Positions 18,196 through 21,638 of a DNA stretch of 21,638 nucleotides are shown piece by piece; within the stretch, counting starts at the first letter, position 1, and the number at the start of each line of letters is the position of its first letter. Below the pieces are notes generated by a model. The model was not told where the DNA came from. It saw nothing but the letters and a program-made list of their open reading frames with translations, and made no database searches. A program made the translations under genes and the position numbers. The stretch is from Gymnopilus junonius (Eukaryota; Basidiomycota; Agaricomycetes; Agaricales; Galerinaceae), in assembly GCA_015501075.1 (NCBI GenBank), contig JADNYJ010000528.1:1-21638 (forward strand), given 5' to 3'.

Positions 18196-18989
18196 CACTA
18201 GGGCTCCATTCACAGCCATCTTCCAAAAACATATTTCCATCAAACAAGCCCATTAATATTTATACATACAAAACAAGTTTCACAGCAGTAAAATTTAACA
18301 ACAAACAGAGAATACTGCTATGACAAGAACCAATGGTTTGTTGAAGAAAAAGAACATGGCAGAAGAATATGCCAGATAAAGCCAGACAAGCATGCCATCA
18401 GCTTGACTGCAGAGCCGGACCAAGCCGAACAAGCACGCCATTGTCCTGATTGCAGACATGTTGAGATGCTGTGGGATCACAGAGCATTACAAGAACGTCC
18501 TCTAAAAGAACAATGTTTTACTTATGTAAAAGCATTGTAACTGCCAAAATCACATCCTTCCAAAACTTCTGGAAGTGCTACAGTGTCACAAATATTCACT
18601 CAAACAATGTCGTCTAGACTTCATGGAAGGTTTTGTAGTGAGGTAAGAAGATTATAGAATAGATGGTAAGCTTACGCCATATGCAATTGAGGAACTCCTC
18701 AGGCCTCAGGCTTGACAGAATTGAAGAACTTTCCAGCCTCCTTCAAAATGCCTGTGAGGCGTCATTAGCCTAGATGCCACGGCCTCTTTAGTAGCATAAT
18801 GAATATGGTAGATAGAAGTGATCGTAACTCGTTGATGAGATTTAGGGATTTCATTGGCTACTACAGGTCATGTGCCATTTATGAGCCAACTCGATTGAGC
18901 TTGCAAGTTGAACTCGGCATGACTTGTGCAGACAAGTTGAAATGAGTTTGCCGACTTAGCTTGGCTTAGCTAACTTGCCAGCAACACTA

Positions 18990-18997
18990 TGAAGAGG
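18990..18997. repeat. Right 8-bp target-site duplication
   Basis: TGAAGAGG, identical to 17035-17042. Confidence 0.9.
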
Positions 18998-19223
18998 CCT
19001 AGAGTTTGTTGACAGTTTCTTTGAATTGAGAAAACGTTCTCGAATGCGTCAGGACTCAAAGCGGCAAAGCGGTAGCGTGTTACCCGGTCACATTGACGGT
19101 TACGGTGACAGTTACGGACCGCGGCGCAGTTCCAGACCAACTTGCTTTTGCCATTTGGTCGTCACTGCAATCGGACTCACCGCATCCACGACTGTCTCTT
19201 TCTCTTCCTGTCTCAAGTCTGCC

Positions 19224-21638
19224 ATGGGCAGGGCAGCGACTGCTTTGTCTATGCGAATTTTACCCGTATCTTTGCTTTTTTTGTTGGTAGGAGAGGTCGC
19301 GGCGCTCAATGCCAACACCAACACGTCATATGGTCAGGCTGCATATCGGCAGCAGGCCTATGACGCCGTCGAATCGTACTTCATTGCTGCAGACTGTGAG
19401 CTGGCCTGTTTCTTTGGAGAGTTGTAGGTGTATAGCTAACGCGTTATATCTTTTGCATAGGATTATAATGCGTTAGCGGATATGATACCCCCAGGCAAGT
19501 GCAAACGAGGGTATTCGAACCAGACTAAAGCAGCCTAATCTTCTCCCTCCTATTGTACAGCGAAATGTCCTCCGTGCTTCAACTGCATGCTTCCTGCCTT
19601 CACGTGTGGCCAGTTCGCAGAATGTAGTCAATACAATGGGCAGTGCAATTGCCCGCCTGGATGGGCTGGGATTGACTGTTTGCAGCCCCGTACGCCATTT
19701 ATACCCCTTTCCCTTGCGATCTTGAGCGTTAACCCCTTTCCATACGACAGAATGTGACTCGCTAGCGGATGGTGAACATCGTCGACCGAGGGAAGACGGG
19801 AAATCGTGCGAGTGTAAGGATGGTTGGGAGGGTATTAATTGTAATGGTGAGAATTGTTTAACAATTCACTCAAGGAGAGGGGGCTCTGTGCCGGGCTGTC
19901 TGTTCGCTCTCACCTTCGTTCTTCTTTGATTGATTGTGAGACCATGATTTTCCAAAAAACCGACGCAGAACTGGGTTCTGCAACGGCTTTTCCCAGAAAA
20001 TGGGTTCTCTGGTGCTGGCTTTTGATTGGTCGTTTGTATCTTGGGGAGGGGGTCAGAGTACCGGCCATTGGGCGCTCTGTCTATCTAATCCTGATCTTTC
20101 GTTCTCTTTTGAACTGCGGACCAAAATCAGAACTGACAATCCCCAAACTCCCCCACCTTTTTCTTAAATGTGATCTCTATCATACTTAATCTCAATCTCA
20201 CCCTTTTCTTTCTTTTCTAGTATGCAAGAACGATAACGCCTGCGTCGGGTTCCCGCTCGCAGGAGGCGTTATCAGCGAAGAAGAGGAAGTAGCCAACATG
20301 ACGTGCTACAAAGGCGGCGAAACGGTATTCAACAACCACCAATTCTGTGATGTCACCAGTACGTCCCTCCTCCCTTCCCCTCTCACTCTACTGATCTTCT
20401 CCCCTTATTCTCTCACTTTTTAGACCGTAAAATCCTCGACATGCTCCCGGACCGCCCGCCCCAAGTCACCTTCAGTTGCACTGCCGCCGATGCGAGCTGC
20501 GCGTTCCAATTCTGGACTGCGCAAGTCGAGTCCTTCTATTGCGCGTTGGACGAGTGCACTTCCACGACGACGCCGGGGTATAGCACCAACAGCACGGTGT
20601 ACGATTGTGCGAAGATCCAGTGTAAATGTGTCCCGGGACGGTTTATCTGTGGGGAGAACGGGAGTGTTGGTGTGTATCCGTTTTGATTTCTTTTTCTTTG
20701 CCCTTTTTTCACTTTGAGTGGGTGCTTACGCTTGTGTGTTTGTTTGTATAGATATCTCGGACTTCTTAACGGAGGAGATTAAAGGTCCAGCCAAGTTCAG
20801 CTGTAAATCAGGCCAGGGGTGTCGATTTGAGGAACCGGCGATGAACGACCTCATTGATCAGATGTTCGGCGATCCCTATATCACGCTGATGTGTGAGGGT
20901 GGTGAGTGTTTGCATTATTCACAGGTTCCTGGATATGTTGTGAGTGTTTCATTTTAATTGCTCTATGTCTTTTTTTGAAGATGCTGATTATCTATGTCTT
21001 CCTAGCCTCCTCCCAAACCGGATAACAGACTATGGGTCGGGCTCAGCGTCGCTGGTGCCTCCTCTTCGTCCTCCTTTCCTTCCTAAGTAAGCCATGCATC
21101 CTTTTTTTTCTACGTTATTCACTCATATCCCTCCCTTCTCCTCCAGTCCTCTGGTACTCGGGCCGCAGCAACAAAGGCTCCGACCTAGGTCAAATCCGCC
21201 TCCCGAGAACGAAACCACCAAGCTCATGACTGAACACATCCCGCCTCACTCCACTTCTCCGACCTCACTTACACCCTCCCCTCCGGCCAACGCATCCTGT
21301 CCTCCATATCCGGCTCTGTCCAACCCGGTCAAGTCCTCGCCATCATGGGCGCCTCGGGCGCCGGAAAATCCACATTACTCGATATCCTCGCGCGCAAGCG
21401 CAAGTTGGGTTCGTGACAGGGACGATGCTCGTAAACGGGAGAGAGGTCAGCGATAGGGAGTTCCGGGACCATGTGGGGGTGGGATATGTGGATCAGGAGG
21501 ATACGCTGATGAGCACCCTGACGGTGTATGAGAGCGTGTTGTATAGTGCGTTGTTGAGGTTGCCGAGGGAGATGAGTTTTGAGGCGAAGAGGTTTAGGAC
21601 GCTGGAGACGATGCAGGAGTTGGGGATTTTGGGATTGG
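19224..21638 (+). CDS. ADP1: ADP1-type ABC transporter with EGF-like repeats (3' end outside window)
   Basis: ABCG-type half transporter resembling yeast Adp1; substrate unknown. Exons: 19224-19395, 19461-19494, 19561-19689, 19751-19846, 20221-20358, 20424-20669, 20752-20939, 21006-21086, then 21147 to the edge. ATG 19224 has a strong context (GCCATGG); ATG 19251 is an alternative just before the signal peptide ([16 protein letters not shown]). The lumenal part has CPPCFNC, two EGF-like units ending [10 protein letters not shown] and [10 protein letters not shown], and further Cys-rich sequence; then a membrane helix, then the nucleotide-binding domain with Walker [10 protein letters not shown] (21348-21374) and [15 protein letters not shown]. 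The intron 19495-19560 is GC-AG and the one at 19847-20220 is 374 bp. One base is missing at each of four C or G runs (near 21058, 21203, 21241, 21408), and the exon 1/2 join is one base out of phase. The signature motif and membrane domain lie beyond the edge. Confidence 0.9.

Larger units (their letters stand above)
17043..18989. mobile_element. Non-autonomous hAT-like DNA transposon
   Basis: Exact 16-bp terminal inverted repeats, TAGTGTTGCTGGCAAG at 17043-17058 and its complement at 18974-18989, bounded by an 8-bp duplication TGAAGAGG. Both ends carry many short CAACTTG / CAAGCT motifs in the first ~110 bp, as subterminal repeats. An 8-bp target duplication with short inverted ends and subterminal repeats is characteristic of the hAT superfamily. 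At 1,947 bp with no transposase frame it must be mobilised in trans. Its right end lies 234 bp before the ADP1 start chosen here, so it may affect that promoter. Other repeats lie inside it. Confidence 0.9.

Noticed and set aside
19500..19525. TTCGAAC resembling a tRNA T-loop
   Set aside because: No acceptor stem, D-arm or anticodon arm around it; it lies in an ADP1 intron.
19854..20189. 111-codon frame inside the long ADP1 intron
   Set aside because: Flanking exons and splice sites fit an intron exactly, and the frame has no motif.

Overview
The window looks like nuclear DNA of a mushroom-type fungus (Basidiomycota, probably Agaricomycetes). Genes are broken by many short GT-AG introns (about 50-110 bp). 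The recognisable families are fungal: a fungal SLATT-domain protein, ORC1 with a BAH domain, an ADP1-type ABC transporter with EGF-like repeats, and a Ulp1-protease/zinc-finger transposon gene of the kind common in mushroom genomes. No database search was possible; names rest on motifs and remembered family features.

Layout: (1) positions 1-953, the 3' part of a fungal SLATT two-helix membrane protein gene, cut by the left edge. (2) About 1411-1660, a decayed coding fragment. (3) About 1660-4920, AT-rich gene-poor DNA holding a 944-bp non-autonomous element (3458-4401) with ~150-bp inverted termini and a 9-bp target duplication (Mutator-like architecture). (4) 4918 to about 7292, the left end and decayed gene of a DNA transposon with a Ulp1-like C48 peptidase domain and a zinc finger; its traces run to within about 13 bp of the next start codon. 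(5) 7305-10624, ORC1, eight exons, with one extra G that breaks the frame just before the sensor I motif. (6) 10625-14677, intergenic DNA, a compact hairpin, a possible small secreted protein gene (11885-12333) and a cysteine-rich, Ser/Thr-rich, probably GPI-anchored secreted protein gene whose exon 1 resembles CFEM (13671-14677). (7) 14678-19000, a long gene-poor stretch with a 1,947-bp non-autonomous hAT-like element (17043-18989; 16-bp inverted ends, 8-bp target duplication) that contains further internal repeats. (8) 19224 to the right edge, an ADP1-type ABC transporter gene with a GC-AG intron, an unusually long 374-bp intron and a run of one-base deletions in C or G runs.

The genes do not form a pathway. 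The common themes are transposon invasion of the spaces beside housekeeping genes, and single-base frame breaks in two genes that should be functional (ORC1 and ADP1). Those breaks sit in runs of G or C and could be assembly errors or real decay; the raw reads would decide.
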